NCBI GenBank assembly: GCA_964632485.1
Contig: CAZWDO010000024.1
Location: 36,013-53,644, forward strand
DNA from: CAZWDO01 sp964632485 [NCBI: uncultured bacterium]
GTDB taxonomy: Bacteria; JAGOEH01
Length of the DNA stretch: 17,632 nt
Direction: 5' to 3'
Shown here: positions 7,796 to 14,295 of the stretch, in pieces
How the letters are laid out: every line of letters starts with the position of its first letter
Numbering within the stretch: position 1 is the stretch's first letter
Position numbers and translations under genes: made by a program
Notes under the pieces: model-generated
Databases searched by the model: none
What the model was told of the DNA's origin: nothing
Seen by the model: only the letters and a program-made list of their open reading frames with translations

Positions 7796-8776
7796 TTGGA
7801 TGATTTAGGTATCAACCTCGGAGGTTTATTTACTCCTGCTGAAGCGTCCAGCGGTAATCAATTTGACATGGCGATTATCGGTGGCGGGCCGGCGGGTTTG
7901 AGCGCTGCGCTGTACGCCGCGCGGTCCCGGCAAAAAGTGGTGGTTTTTGAAAAAATGGCTTTAGGCGGTACGATTACGATTACGGAATGGGTGGAAAATT
8001 ATCCGGGTTTTCCGGAAGGGATCAGCGGTTACGAGCTTGCCCAGAAAATGGAGGAGCAGGCTCGAAAATTCGGCGCTGATATTAAAAGTGAAGAGGTGAT
8101 ATCCTTTGAAAAAAATGATCAATGGTTTATTGTTAAAAGCGATACACAGTCTTATCAGGTAAAAAGCATCATTCTCACCATGGGAACCTCTTTGCGCAAG
8201 TTAGATGTCCCGGGTGAAAAAGAGTTTACCGGACGCGGCGTTTCCTATTGCGCAACCTGTGACGCCGCTTTTTTTCGCAATAAAATCGTAACGGTTATCG
8301 GCGGCGGGGATAGCGCTGTTGAGGAAGGGTTATATCTGACCCGCTTTGCTGATAAAGTCTATATCGTTCATCGCCGGGACCAGCTCCGCGCCGCGCAGAT
8401 TATCCAGGAACGCGCTTTGAAGAATGAAAAAGTAGAGTTTATCTGGAATTCTGTTGTGGAAGAAGTTTTAGGAGAAAAAAAAGTGACCGCCTTACGTCTG
8501 CGAAACGTTAAAACCCAGGAAATCTCGGAACATCGTACCGATGGCGTATTTGTTTTTGTCGGGCAGATTCCCAACAGCGAATTAGCGCGTTCAGGCGGCG
8601 TTGAAACGGACAACCGCGGGTTTATCCTGACCGATAATGAGTTATGTACCAATGTTCCCGGGGTTTTTGCCGCCGGGGATATCCGTTCAAAATCCTTGTT
8701 ACAGATTGTGACCGCCGTCGGCGAGGGAGCTCAGGCTGAATTTTCAGCAGAAAAATATATGGAAACCCTTTTTTAG
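7796..8776 (+). CDS. trxB: thioredoxin reductase (NADPH, FAD-dependent)
   Basis: Transfers electrons from NADPH through FAD to thioredoxin. The 326 residues contain the FAD-binding [18 protein letters not shown] (from about residue 27), the redox-active CATC (Cys152 and Cys155) in [10 protein letters not shown], the NADPH-binding [12 protein letters not shown] (167-178) and the C-terminal FAD-binding [21 protein letters not shown] chose the TTG at 7796 because AAAGGAG lies six bases upstream and the frame from there adds a 24-residue leader ([20 protein letters not shown]) before the core; no ATG with a ribosome site exists nearer the core. It sits 10 nt before the thioredoxin-fusion gene, its probable electron acceptor. 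Confidence 0.96.
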   Translation: MDDLGINLGGLFTPAEASSGNQFDMAIIGGGPAGLSAALYAARSRQKVVVFEKMALGGTITITEWVENYPGFPEGISGYELAQKMEEQARKFGADIKSEEVISFEKNDQWFIVKSDTQSYQVKSIILTMGTSLRKLDVPGEKEFTGRGVSYCATCDAAFFRNKIVTVIGGGDSAVEEGLYLTRFADKVYIVHRRDQLRAAQIIQERALKNEKVEFIWNSVVEEVLGEKKVTALRLRNVKTQEISEHRTDGVFVFVGQIPNSELARSGGVETDNRGFILTDNELCTNVPGVFAAGDIRSKSLLQIVTAVGEGAQAEFSAEKYMETLF

Positions 8777-8786
8777 GAGAACTAAA

Positions 8787-9830
8787 ATGAGCAAAGAAAA
8801 ATTGTTAGATGATAATAGTCGTGTGGCCCTTGAAGAGAAATTCAAAGAAGCCTTGAATGAACCCGTGTTAATCGAGCTGGTCGCTGATGATACCCGGAAC
8901 GCAGATTTTACAAGTTTCAGCCGGCAGTTTTTAACCGAATTGTGTTCGCTTTCTGAAAAACTGATACTAAAAACGATGACCCCGCAGGATTATAACGATG
9001 AATCTATGCCGGTAACCAATACTCCGGATATTTTTATTGGACGGGACCGCGGTTATAAAATTGAGTTTTTAGGCGCGCCGGCCGGTTATGAAGTCAATTC
9101 GTTTATTGAGAGCTTGGTTTTAGTATCAAATCAACATAGCGGCTTTTCAGAATCCCAGTTGGAACTGCTCTCATGCGTTTCTAAACCCGTATTAGTGGAA
9201 TCCTTTGTGACTACCAATTGCCCCCATTGCCCCAAATCCTCGGTAATGAATAATCGTCTGGCGATAGCGCGTCCGGGAGTGATTCATTCGCGAACCATCG
9301 AAAGCTATGAAAATGTAGATATTTCCCGTGAGATGGACGTCAGTTCCGTACCTCAACAGGTCATCAACCGGGACAAGGAAACCATTACCATCGGCGTCCA
9401 GCCGGAAATGCGCTATATCAAGCAATTATTACAATTGACCTGTCCTGATTATGAAAAAAAATATAAAGCCTGGGAAGAAAAAATGAATGCCTCGTTGCCG
9501 GATCATCTCGACAAACCGCTTCCTCTCAATTCATTTAATTTCCCTTCTGCTATCCAAAAATATCCTATAATACTGGTTGATTTTTGGGCTGAGTGGTGCG
9601 GTCCCTGCAAGATGGTAGCGCCGGTGTTGGATGAATTGGCGCGAGAATTCAATGGCCGTTTGACGATTGGCAAAGTCAATATCGATGAAGAAGGCGAATT
9701 AGCTCAAAAATATGGCGTGCAATCGATACCTACCCTGATTCTCATGCGCCATGGTGAAATCGTTGAAACAATAGTTGGTTTCCAGTCTAAAAAACAATTA
9801 GCGTCGCTGATTCAACCCCATTTACAATAA
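8787..9830 (+). CDS. glutaredoxin-like/PDO-like domain fused to a C-terminal thioredoxin
   Basis: A 347-residue redox protein that appears to carry three thioredoxin folds. Residues 1-115 look like the non-catalytic first half of a protein disulfide oxidoreductase (as in archaeal PDO and the AhpF N terminus), with no CxxC. Residues 130-215 form a second unit with the active site Cys145-Pro-His-Cys148 in [11 protein letters not shown] and a cis-proline at SVP189. Residues 250-347 are a classical thioredoxin with [20 protein letters not shown] (Cys271 and Cys274) and cis-Pro315 in QSIPTLIL. It is probably cytoplasmic, as there is no signal peptide. Being 10 nt after thioredoxin reductase and 12 nt before osmC, it likely relays electrons from TrxB, perhaps internally from the CPHC to the CGPC site or the reverse. 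The family-level assignment of the thioredoxin part is certain; the three-module organisation is inference from sequence spacing. Confidence 0.9.
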   Translation: MSKEKLLDDNSRVALEEKFKEALNEPVLIELVADDTRNADFTSFSRQFLTELCSLSEKLILKTMTPQDYNDESMPVTNTPDIFIGRDRGYKIEFLGAPAGYEVNSFIESLVLVSNQHSGFSESQLELLSCVSKPVLVESFVTTNCPHCPKSSVMNNRLAIARPGVIHSRTIESYENVDISREMDVSSVPQQVINRDKETITIGVQPEMRYIKQLLQLTCPDYEKKYKAWEEKMNASLPDHLDKPLPLNSFNFPSAIQKYPIILVDFWAEWCGPCKMVAPVLDELAREFNGRLTIGKVNIDEEGELAQKYGVQSIPTLILMRHGEIVETIVGFQSKKQLASLIQPHLQ

Positions 9831-9842
9831 GAGAGGCAGATT

Positions 9843-10277
9843 ATGTCAGGTCATAAAACAAAGGCTCTGGTTCAGCATGTCCGGGGAATGACGTTTATCG
9901 GCAAGGCAAATTCAAATCATTGGGTCACAATGGATGCCGACAAAGAATTTAATGGGCAGGACGGCGGCGCCCGACCCATGGAATTGGTTTTGTTGGGACT
10001 CGGCGGATGTACGGCCATGGATGTTATTTCAATTCTGGAAAAGAAAAAAACTCAAATCACCGATTTCCGTATCGAATTAGAAGCCGATCATGCCCCGCAA
10101 TATCCCAAAGTCTTCACCCATATTACGCTGGTTTACTATTTCTATGGGAAAAATATTAAGGATGAGGACGTTAAACGGGCCATTGAGTTGTCGGAAACTA
10201 AATATTGCAGTGTTCAGGCGATGTTGCGTCAGAGTTGTTCCATTCAGACTCGTTTTGAAATTGTAAACCAAGGATAA
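9843..10277 (+). CDS. OsmC-family protein (thiol peroxidase-like)
   Basis: A 144-residue OsmC/Ohr-fold protein. The two family cysteines are visible: Cys56 in LGLGGCTAMDVISILEKK and Cys122 in TKYCSVQAML. In OsmC and Ohr the first is the peroxidatic cysteine that reduces organic hydroperoxides, and the second resolves it. Length and motif style resemble the YhfA-like branch, whose substrate is not settled. The AGAGAGG ribosome site is 12 nt after the upstream stop. Location behind trxB and the thioredoxin fusion suggests it is recycled by those proteins. It is the last gene of the grpE-led run. Confidence 0.92.
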   Translation: MSGHKTKALVQHVRGMTFIGKANSNHWVTMDADKEFNGQDGGARPMELVLLGLGGCTAMDVISILEKKKTQITDFRIELEADHAPQYPKVFTHITLVYYFYGKNIKDEDVKRAIELSETKYCSVQAMLRQSCSIQTRFEIVNQG

Positions 10278-10318
10278 TTTTACATTTGAACGGTTTATAA
10301 CAACCGCAACTTTATAAA

Positions 10319-10384
10319 CACCCCAGTTCGGGACCTTGATTTAAAATCGATGGTTTTAAATTTTTTCTCGTTCCGTCTGGGGTG
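10319..10384. other. 66-nt extended imperfect hairpin after osmC
   Basis: The outer stem is CACCCCAG (10319-10326) with CTGGGGTG (10377-10384). The next is CGGGAC (10329-10334) with GTTCCG (10370-10375, one G-T pair), and the inner stem is ATTTAAAA (10339-10346) with TTTTAAAT (10354-10361) around a 7-base loop. No T-run follows. It could slow transcription or protect the 3' end of the operon mRNA, act as a structured RNA, or be a tiny palindromic mobile repeat. Confidence 0.55.
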
Positions 10385-10420
10385 ATACTCAATGTAATCA
10401 TTTTTTAAAAAAAAAATATA

Positions 10421-10448
10421 TTGACAGTAGAGATAAAACTTTTATATT
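10421..10448 (+). promoter_or_regulatory. consensus-like sigma-70 promoter upstream of the hydrolase
   Basis: TTGACA (10421-10426), a 16-base spacer and TATATT (10443-10448); a TATAAT overlaps at 10448-10453. Transcription should start near 10455. This is one of the two best promoters in the window. Confidence 0.65.
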
Positions 10449-10455
10449 ATAATTA

Positions 10456-10549
10456 TGTTATGCTTTTAGAATTAATTAAAATTACTTTGACTGCTCGATT
10501 GATAAATTAAGTTAAAAATTAAGCAATCAACGTCAAAGTGCTTTTTTTT
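10456..10549 (+). ncRNA. candidate small RNA or attenuated leader
   Basis: The interval from the predicted start point of the promoter at 10421-10448 to a terminator-like structure is only about 94 nt. ACTTTGAC (10484-10491) pairs with GTCAAAGT (10532-10539), and GATTG (10497-10501) with CAATC (10524-10528). An uninterrupted T8 (10542-10549) follows directly. Either a short stable RNA is made, or this is a leader controlling the hydrolase gene 78 nt further on. A 16-codon ORF (ATG at 10460, stop ending 10510) overlaps the 5' arm, but with hardly any leader and no ribosome site. No known riboswitch class is recognised. Confidence 0.45.
10484..10549 (+). terminator. terminator-like hairpin with T8 in the hydrolase leader
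   Basis: The outer 8-bp stem (10484-10491 with 10532-10539) is followed by G, C and eight Ts. The 40-base interior is AT-rich with a minor inner stem, so the hairpin is longer-looped than a classical intrinsic terminator. It lies upstream of, not after, a gene. Confidence 0.5.
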
Positions 10550-10626
10550 GTTTGGCAAGCAATATAGAACCTCAAAATCTCCAGCGTAAGTTATTTTACC
10601 TAATATGCGCAGAAAAAAGGAAAACA

Positions 10627-12054
10627 ATGAAGGCAACACTGATTCTATGCATTTGTGTAACTGTATTGATACTTTATATCAATTGTAAAAACGCAAATTA
10701 TTATCAGGAAAATTTGTTTAATTCCAAGCCTCATATTGAAGACAGCATTATTTACGCAGTGCCTCAATTTCCGAGGCTTTGCGATAATATGGAGATAGAG
10801 AAGAAATATGTGAATATTGGTGATTGTGAATTGTATTGCGAGATTGAAGGCGCAGGGACTCCTTTAGTGCTTATTCATGGGGGACCCGGTGGAACTCATC
10901 ATTGTTTTCACCCCTGGCTTTCTCGGGCCAAAGATAAATTTAAAATTATATATTACGATCAACGGGGATGTGGGGTTTCAGATTTTAAAAGCGGTGAAGG
11001 ATATTCATTTGAGCAAACAGTTGATGATCTGGAAAATCTGAGGAAAGCTTTAAAAATTGACAAATGGATCGTTTTAGGCCATTCGTTTGGTGGGGGTGTT
11101 GCTCAGTATTATACCATCAAATATCCCCAACATGTTATGGGACAGATTTTAGTGGGTTCGGTACCAATGATGAACAAGCCGGAACTCAATGCCACGAATG
11201 AGAATTGGTTTTTAAATGAGCAGGAAAACCAAAAAATCAATGAAATAATCCAACTGATTTCTACTGGAAAACTTAATTATGCTCAATATTTTTATAACAA
11301 CGATATCAATGGCGGCTGGAAACGCCAGAATTTTTTAAAACCGGAGCCCAAACGGCAAGCTCAAATGGCCCTCTATGATATTGTTTTTGACAAAGCGTTT
11401 AGCACTGATTTTGATTTATATAGTTTTGAGCATGCGTTTGATAATTGTCCTGTTCCCACGTTAATTTGCGAAGGCAGGTATGATTCAATTTGGTCAGCCG
11501 AAAAAATTCCCATGATGAAAAAAAATCACCCTCAAGCGAAATTTTTGTCCTTTGAAAAGTCAAGCCATAATATATATAGCGACGAGACTGAATTATTTGT
11601 GAATACCATAGCTGAGTGGTCTGATACAATATCAATAATTGACAGTAATAAAATTACCGAGTGGAAAAATTACACACATAAAATATTAAGCGAACAGCTA
11701 AATCAGATTGCCAGTGGGAAATTGTTTGTTAAATTGATTAAAACAGAGGGAATGGCTTCAGCAAAAAAATTTTTTGAGGATTTTAAAAAAAATAATTCGG
11801 ATAAAACCCTGTTTACAGAGCGCTCATTAAACGTATTAGCATATAGATATCTTGCTGATAATCAAATTGATTTAGCAATCGAATTATTTGAGTTGAATGC
11901 AAAAGAGTACCCTCAATCCTGGAATGTATATGATAGTTTGGGGGAAGCATATTTAAAAAAAGGAAATAAAGAAAAAGCTAAAACAAATTATAATAAATCG
12001 GTTGAGCTCAATCCCGATAATATAAATGGAAAGAAAATTTTGATCGATCTTTAA
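10627..12054 (+). CDS. membrane-anchored alpha/beta hydrolase (proline iminopeptidase-like) with C-terminal TPR
   Basis: A 475-residue protein. Residues 3-18 form a hydrophobic signal or anchor (LILCICVTVLILYI); Cys20 follows but the residue before it is Asn, so a lipobox is doubtful. Residues 60-335 are an alpha/beta hydrolase close to the proline iminopeptidase (S33) group, with oxyanion motif HGGPGG (84-89), DQRGCGVSD (111-119) and nucleophile Ser153 in GHSFGG. Probable catalytic Asp286 is in CEGRYDS and His314 in KSSHN. Residues about 395-466 carry TPR-like helices (SWNVYDSLGEAYLKKGNKEK, then VELNPDN). S33 enzymes cleave N-terminal proline or related substrates; the actual substrate is unknown. 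The ATG at 10627 has AAGGA six bases upstream; a TTG at 10552 in the same frame lies in the leader terminator and was rejected. The gene stands alone and is more AT-rich than the operon before it. Confidence 0.9.
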   Translation: MKATLILCICVTVLILYINCKNANYYQENLFNSKPHIEDSIIYAVPQFPRLCDNMEIEKKYVNIGDCELYCEIEGAGTPLVLIHGGPGGTHHCFHPWLSRAKDKFKIIYYDQRGCGVSDFKSGEGYSFEQTVDDLENLRKALKIDKWIVLGHSFGGGVAQYYTIKYPQHVMGQILVGSVPMMNKPELNATNENWFLNEQENQKINEIIQLISTGKLNYAQYFYNNDINGGWKRQNFLKPEPKRQAQMALYDIVFDKAFSTDFDLYSFEHAFDNCPVPTLICEGRYDSIWSAEKIPMMKKNHPQAKFLSFEKSSHNIYSDETELFVNTIAEWSDTISIIDSNKITEWKNYTHKILSEQLNQIASGKLFVKLIKTEGMASAKKFFEDFKKNNSDKTLFTERSLNVLAYRYLADNQIDLAIELFELNAKEYPQSWNVYDSLGEAYLKKGNKEKAKTNYNKSVELNPDNINGKKILIDL

Positions 12055-12333
12055 ATGATATGTATCATGGGTATAGATGCGTATGGAAACATCCGGATTA
12101 TAACGGATTCCATGCGAATAGCCGCCATTCTCCGCAGTTGAAATCCTTATTCTGTTAATTATTTTACCAGAAAAAAAATCCTTCAGTGTCAATACGATAT
12201 TGTTTTGCATCAGATTGCAGTTAAGCAAATTGTCTTTTCCCGGCAGTTCCTGTTATCCCCCAAATTTAAAATGTAATCAGTAATTCGCCATCCAATTATA
12301 TTTCTTGAATATAAAAATATTTATAAATTATTC
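12055..12333. other. non-coding stretch after the hydrolase, no gene supported
   Basis: It contains a hairpin at about 12083-12113 (ATCCG 12091-12095 with CGGAT 12104-12108, outer ATGGA with TCCAT) without a T-run, so at best a weak terminator. A minus-strand frame below 12228 (AENGGYSHGIRYNPDVSIRI) has some coding flavour, but it runs into the hydrolase gene and has no ribosome site. A 7-bp inverted repeat TTATATT/AATATAA (12296-12302, 12308-12314) lies 20 bp upstream of the sigma-54-like promoter and could be a regulator site. Confidence 0.35.
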
Positions 12334-12349
12334 TGGCATGTGATATGCA
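12334..12349 (+). promoter_or_regulatory. sigma-54 (RpoN) -24/-12 promoter
   Basis: TGGCATGTGATATGCA matches the RpoN consensus TGGCAYRN4TTGCW at all defined positions except one (A for the first T of TTGC), and the essential GG and GC are exactly 10 bases apart. Transcription would start near 12360, about 65 nt before a well-placed ribosome site and ATG. A small stem GCCGG/CCGGC (12367-12371, 12381-12385) would lie at the 5' end of the RNA. Such promoters need an AAA+ enhancer-binding activator; none is encoded in the window. Confidence 0.6.
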
Positions 12350-12424
12350 TATTAAATTAACAGGTTGCCGGATTACTTCACCGGCTGGATTGGAACTCAA
12401 AAAATTTAACCGTGGAGGTACATT

Positions 12425-12526
12425 ATGATTCGTAGTGAACCAATCATGCAAGAATTAGCATGTCAACGGGGGATGAGAAAGACATATTTTTCAATGCAAT
12501 TTCAGAGGGGTGAGGGATGTGACTAA
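12425..12526 (+). CDS. 33-residue peptide ORF behind the sigma-54-like promoter
   Basis: The ATG at 12425 has an ideal GGAGG (12414-12418) six bases upstream, and the ORF encodes MIRSEPIMQELACQRGMRKT and 13 more residues ending GEGCD. It is net basic, has two cysteines and no membrane segment or signal. I recognise no family. The strength of the ribosome site and the promoter about 65 nt upstream are the only evidence for expression; it may be a small regulatory peptide, a leader peptide, or the start of a gene that lost its remainder. The downstream membrane-protein gene begins 48 nt later, with a second overlapping mini-frame (12529-12591) between them. Confidence 0.4.
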   Translation: MIRSEPIMQELACQRGMRKTYFSMQFQRGEGCD

Positions 12527-12574
12527 TTATGTTGTCCGGTGCGAAAAAGGATGGTGTTGAAATGAGGGTTAATT

Positions 12575-12910
12575 ATGAAAGTGAATTGTAAAAATGAAGA
12601 GAGGCGGTTTGAAATGAATAAAGAGGTTAGATCCACTTTGATTTATTTATTTATAGTAGTTGTCGAGAGCGTTTTATTAATCATACCGACGGGATGGGTA
12701 TTGACGCATAGTAATATTTTTATTTCTAATAGCAATAATCCGAATGGTGTTTATGTCGATTCAAAAGGGGGATACCATGACCCGCAAGTTGAAGAAAAAT
12801 ATGGTTTAAAAAAGGATAAACCCATTCAGCCTATTAAACCCATCAACGCTGGTTATGATCCAAATCTGAGTGTTTTAACGGATGTAGTGAAATATAATAA
12901 TGTGGATTGA
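12575..12910 (+). CDS. small single-pass membrane protein of unknown function
   Basis: A 111-residue protein with a basic N terminus, one strong transmembrane helix (about residues 21-44, TLIYLFIVVVESVLLIIPTG) and a hydrophilic tail of about 65 residues containing GVYVDSKGGYHDPQVEEKYG and a Lys/Pro-rich DKPIQPIKPI, probably extracytoplasmic. I do not recognise the family. Two starts are possible: ATG 12575 with GAGGG seven bases upstream, or ATG 12614 with GAGAGG nine bases upstream; the latter removes 13 charged residues and leaves the membrane helix near the N terminus. It probably shares the sigma-54 transcript with the 33-codon ORF. A perfect 11-bp inverted repeat follows it directly. Confidence 0.6.
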   Translation: MKVNCKNEERRFEMNKEVRSTLIYLFIVVVESVLLIIPTGWVLTHSNIFISNSNNPNGVYVDSKGGYHDPQVEEKYGLKKDKPIQPIKPINAGYDPNLSVLTDVVKYNNVD

Positions 12911-12916
12911 AACGTA

Positions 12917-12960
12917 TTTTTATCAGGATTTCGCTAATGACTGATAACACCTGATAAAAA
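12917..12960. repeat. perfect 11-bp inverted repeat
   Basis: TTTTTATCAGG (12917-12927) pairs with CCTGATAAAAA (12950-12960) around 22 bases, and CTGATAA is also repeated at 12941-12947. T-runs lie on the 5' side of each strand, so it is not an intrinsic terminator. It starts 7 bases after the membrane-protein stop and its right arm touches a transposase-like fragment, so it may be a mobile-element end or an operator. Confidence 0.45.
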
Positions 12961-13071
12961 CTGATTGTTGAGGCTTTTGAATTGGTTTTAGCTCTATGTC
13001 TTACAATTAATCGCGCGGTGGATAGATTCGACCCCACCCCACCGCTTGCGCAACTCATTGAAGCTATTTAA
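12958..13071 (+). pseudogene. transposase-like fragment (IS1634/IS4-type, tentative)
   Basis: An open stretch with no start codon encodes KLIVEAFELVLALCLTINRA followed by VDRFDPTPPLAQLIEAI and a stop. The LVLALCLTINRAV segment resembles the helix LALALNR... found in the N-terminal part of IS1634-like DDE transposases. At 37 residues it is far too short to work and would be a decayed remnant. The GC-rich inverted repeat GCGGTGG/CCACCGC (13015-13021, 13039-13045) lies within it. The assignment rests on one short motif and could be wrong. Confidence 0.3.
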
Positions 13072-13189
13072 ATTGACTTTGTTTTTTAATGGAAGCATCC
13101 GAGTTAGTTATGTTGATATTGATAAATATTTAGACGCGTCAAAAGTTACCGCAATCATATAGATTGTCCAAAATAACGCTATACAGAAG

Positions 13190-13219
13190 GCTGGTGGGGA
13201 CGCCTCACCGGCTTTTTTT
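13190..13219 (+). terminator. strong Rho-independent terminator without an obvious gene
   Basis: GCTGGTGGGG (13190-13199) pairs with CCTCACCGGC (13203-13212) around the triloop ACG (with two G-T pairs) and is followed by T7 (13213-13219). No intact gene ends nearby: the closest is the membrane-protein stop 280 nt upstream. The intervening frame ending GSIRVSYVDIDKYLDASKVT (stop near 13160) may be the last remnant of the gene it once served. Confidence 0.85.
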
Positions 13220-13319
13220 ATTCTTACTTAAAGTTCTACGTAGCAAAATAAAGATTGCACCAATGCAATTAAAAGCAATCCATCAAGGCAACAAAGTAGA
13301 AATTGATGAAAAATTCAGC

Positions 13320-13348
13320 TTGACATTTTTTTTTAAATATGTTATATT
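13320..13348 (+). promoter_or_regulatory. perfectly spaced TTGACA-N17-TATATT promoter
   Basis: TTGACA (13320-13325), a 17-base AT-rich spacer containing T9, and TATATT (13343-13348). The start point is expected near 13355, which coincides with an ATG. No established gene lies between it and the tRNA; the tRNA could be its real target 230 nt downstream, or the tiny ORFs described next. Confidence 0.6.
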
Positions 13349-13354
13349 AGAGCT

Positions 13355-13420
13355 ATGAATTACAACAAGAGATGGAATACAACAAATTACCTGTCGTCTA
13401 ATAAAGATTTGACCAAATAA
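13355..13420 (+). CDS. 21-residue ORF at the start of the 13320 promoter transcript (doubtful)
   Basis: ATG at the predicted +1 encodes MNYNKRWNTTNYLSSNKDLT plus Lys, so translation would be leaderless. Its stop overlaps the next ATG (TAATG at 13418-13422). Composition is Asn/Lys/Thr-rich with no recognisable motif. It may be chance. Confidence 0.2.
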   Translation: MNYNKRWNTTNYLSSNKDLTK

Positions 13421-13497
13421 TGACCAAAGCAGATGGAAACAATGGAAGAGAAAAATTCAGCCAACTCATTGAATGGAATAAAGGTATAATACTTTAA
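13420..13497 (+). CDS. 25-residue ORF overlapping the previous stop (doubtful)
   Basis: It starts inside TAATG and encodes MTKADGNNGREKFSQLIEWN plus five residues. The tail REKFSQLIEWNKG looks protein-like and could be the N terminus of a gene destroyed by insertion next to the tRNA. TGACCAAA is repeated at 13410-13417 and 13421-13428 across the junction. No ribosome site is seen apart from possible coupling. Confidence 0.22.
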   Translation: MTKADGNNGREKFSQLIEWNKGIIL

Positions 13498-13587
13498 TAA
13501 TTTTGGTCATTTGTTTGCTCAGTATCAAATTTATTGGTTGCGCTTTGTCACGGATTGTGTTGGCGGAGAGCAAGTTAAATACCATTA

Positions 13588-13661
13588 GCGCCTGTAGCTC
13601 ATTTGGATAGAGCGTCGGACTTCGAATCCGCAGGTGGGGGGTTCGAATCCCTCCAGGCGCG
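13588..13661 (+). tRNA. tRNA-Arg (anticodon UCG)
   Basis: A complete 74-nt cloverleaf. The acceptor GCGCCTG (13588-13594) pairs with CAGGCGC (13654-13660), with discriminator G13661. The D stem is GCTC/GAGC, the anticodon loop CT-TCG-AA has TCG at 13622-13624, there are five variable-loop bases, and the T stem GGGGG/CCCTC encloses loop TTCGAAT. It reads CGA and, by wobble, other CGN arginine codons. The top base pair of the anticodon stem is a T-C mismatch (13615 and 13631), slightly unusual. CCA is not encoded. The integrase remnant 635 nt downstream suggests this tRNA has served as an integration site, although I found no second copy of its 3' end in the window. Confidence 0.95.
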
Positions 13662-14295
13662 TTCCGGTCAGCGCTGCCATGATCAGAATCGGCCTGAGAT
13701 GGGCCTTGTCCCCAATACAATTTTCCAACTTGGCTGTTAGTAAAAAATTAAAAAATGACTTGACATTCAAAATGGAATTGTTTTTTTTTTAATAAAATCT
13801 ATAGTAAGCAAAAGTAGAATGATACATTGACCATGCGATAGCATTGTATAGTAATCAACATGGATTTTCACAAACTGAAATAACCGTAATAGCGCTTTGA
13901 TTAAGTTGATTAAATCACATTGTATTGTACTGCTTCAGATGAAGATGCAAAATTCACCCGCGGCTGTTGAACTAACGTAATTTCAGCAGCGCCTCGGTAA
14001 TATTTTTTCCATCGGGCGGAAATACGAAAGCATTTTTGAGTAATTATTTATTTTTTTGATTGACTTTTTATTGAGAATTACTTAACATGCATATTGAAAA
14101 ATGTGTGTCACCAATATCTATCCGGGGTGATAACAGCCGTTTGATGGGCAAATTTATAGAATTCTACCAGGAAACTCCTTTGCTTTCTTTATTAGTACAC
14201 CTGATCCCGCTGATGAACTGCGGCATGTTCCCGACACTGCGCACCGTAGAACATGCCAATGAAACCAATCTTTTCGAGACGGCTCATCATGCCGC
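13662..14295. other. tRNA-integrase interval, gene remnants only
   Basis: No intact gene is supported. The first 80 nt after the tRNA are GC-richer and unassigned, and AT-rich non-coding sequence follows. On the minus strand, 14047 down to about 13979 reads LLKNAFVFPPDGKNITEALL then KLR and a stop, which looks like the end of a lost gene. Positions about 14146-14295 form a block of higher GC that is open in several frames (plus strand LVHLIPLMNCGMFPTLRTVE; minus strand SRLEKIGFIGMFYGAQCREH) and ends abruptly where integrase homology begins near 14296. A TTGACA at 13760 has no partner -10. Confidence 0.35.

Noticed and set aside
10552-10626. Upstream TTG start for the hydrolase (25 extra residues)
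   Set aside because: It lies immediately after the T8 of the terminator-like hairpin with no ribosome site, while ATG 10627 has AAGGA and begins a hydrophobic signal.
13005-13050. A second tRNA-like 3' end around GATTCGA near 13024-13030
   Set aside because: The flanking bases do not form a T stem or acceptor stem; the GC-rich pairing is explained by a simple inverted repeat within the coding-like fragment.
13164-13358. 64-residue plus-strand frame MSKITLYRRLVGTPHRLFLF
   Set aside because: It runs through the strong terminator at 13190-13219 and has no ribosome site.
13466-13770. Minus-strand frames over the tRNA encoding GGIRTPHLRIRSPTLYPNEL and RLEGFEPPTCGFEVRRSIQM
   Set aside because: These are translations of the antisense of the tRNA gene, a familiar source of spurious annotated proteins.
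13760-13800. TTGACA at 13760 as a promoter
   Set aside because: At 16-18 bases there is only a T-run, and the nearest AATAAA-like box is about 25 bases away.
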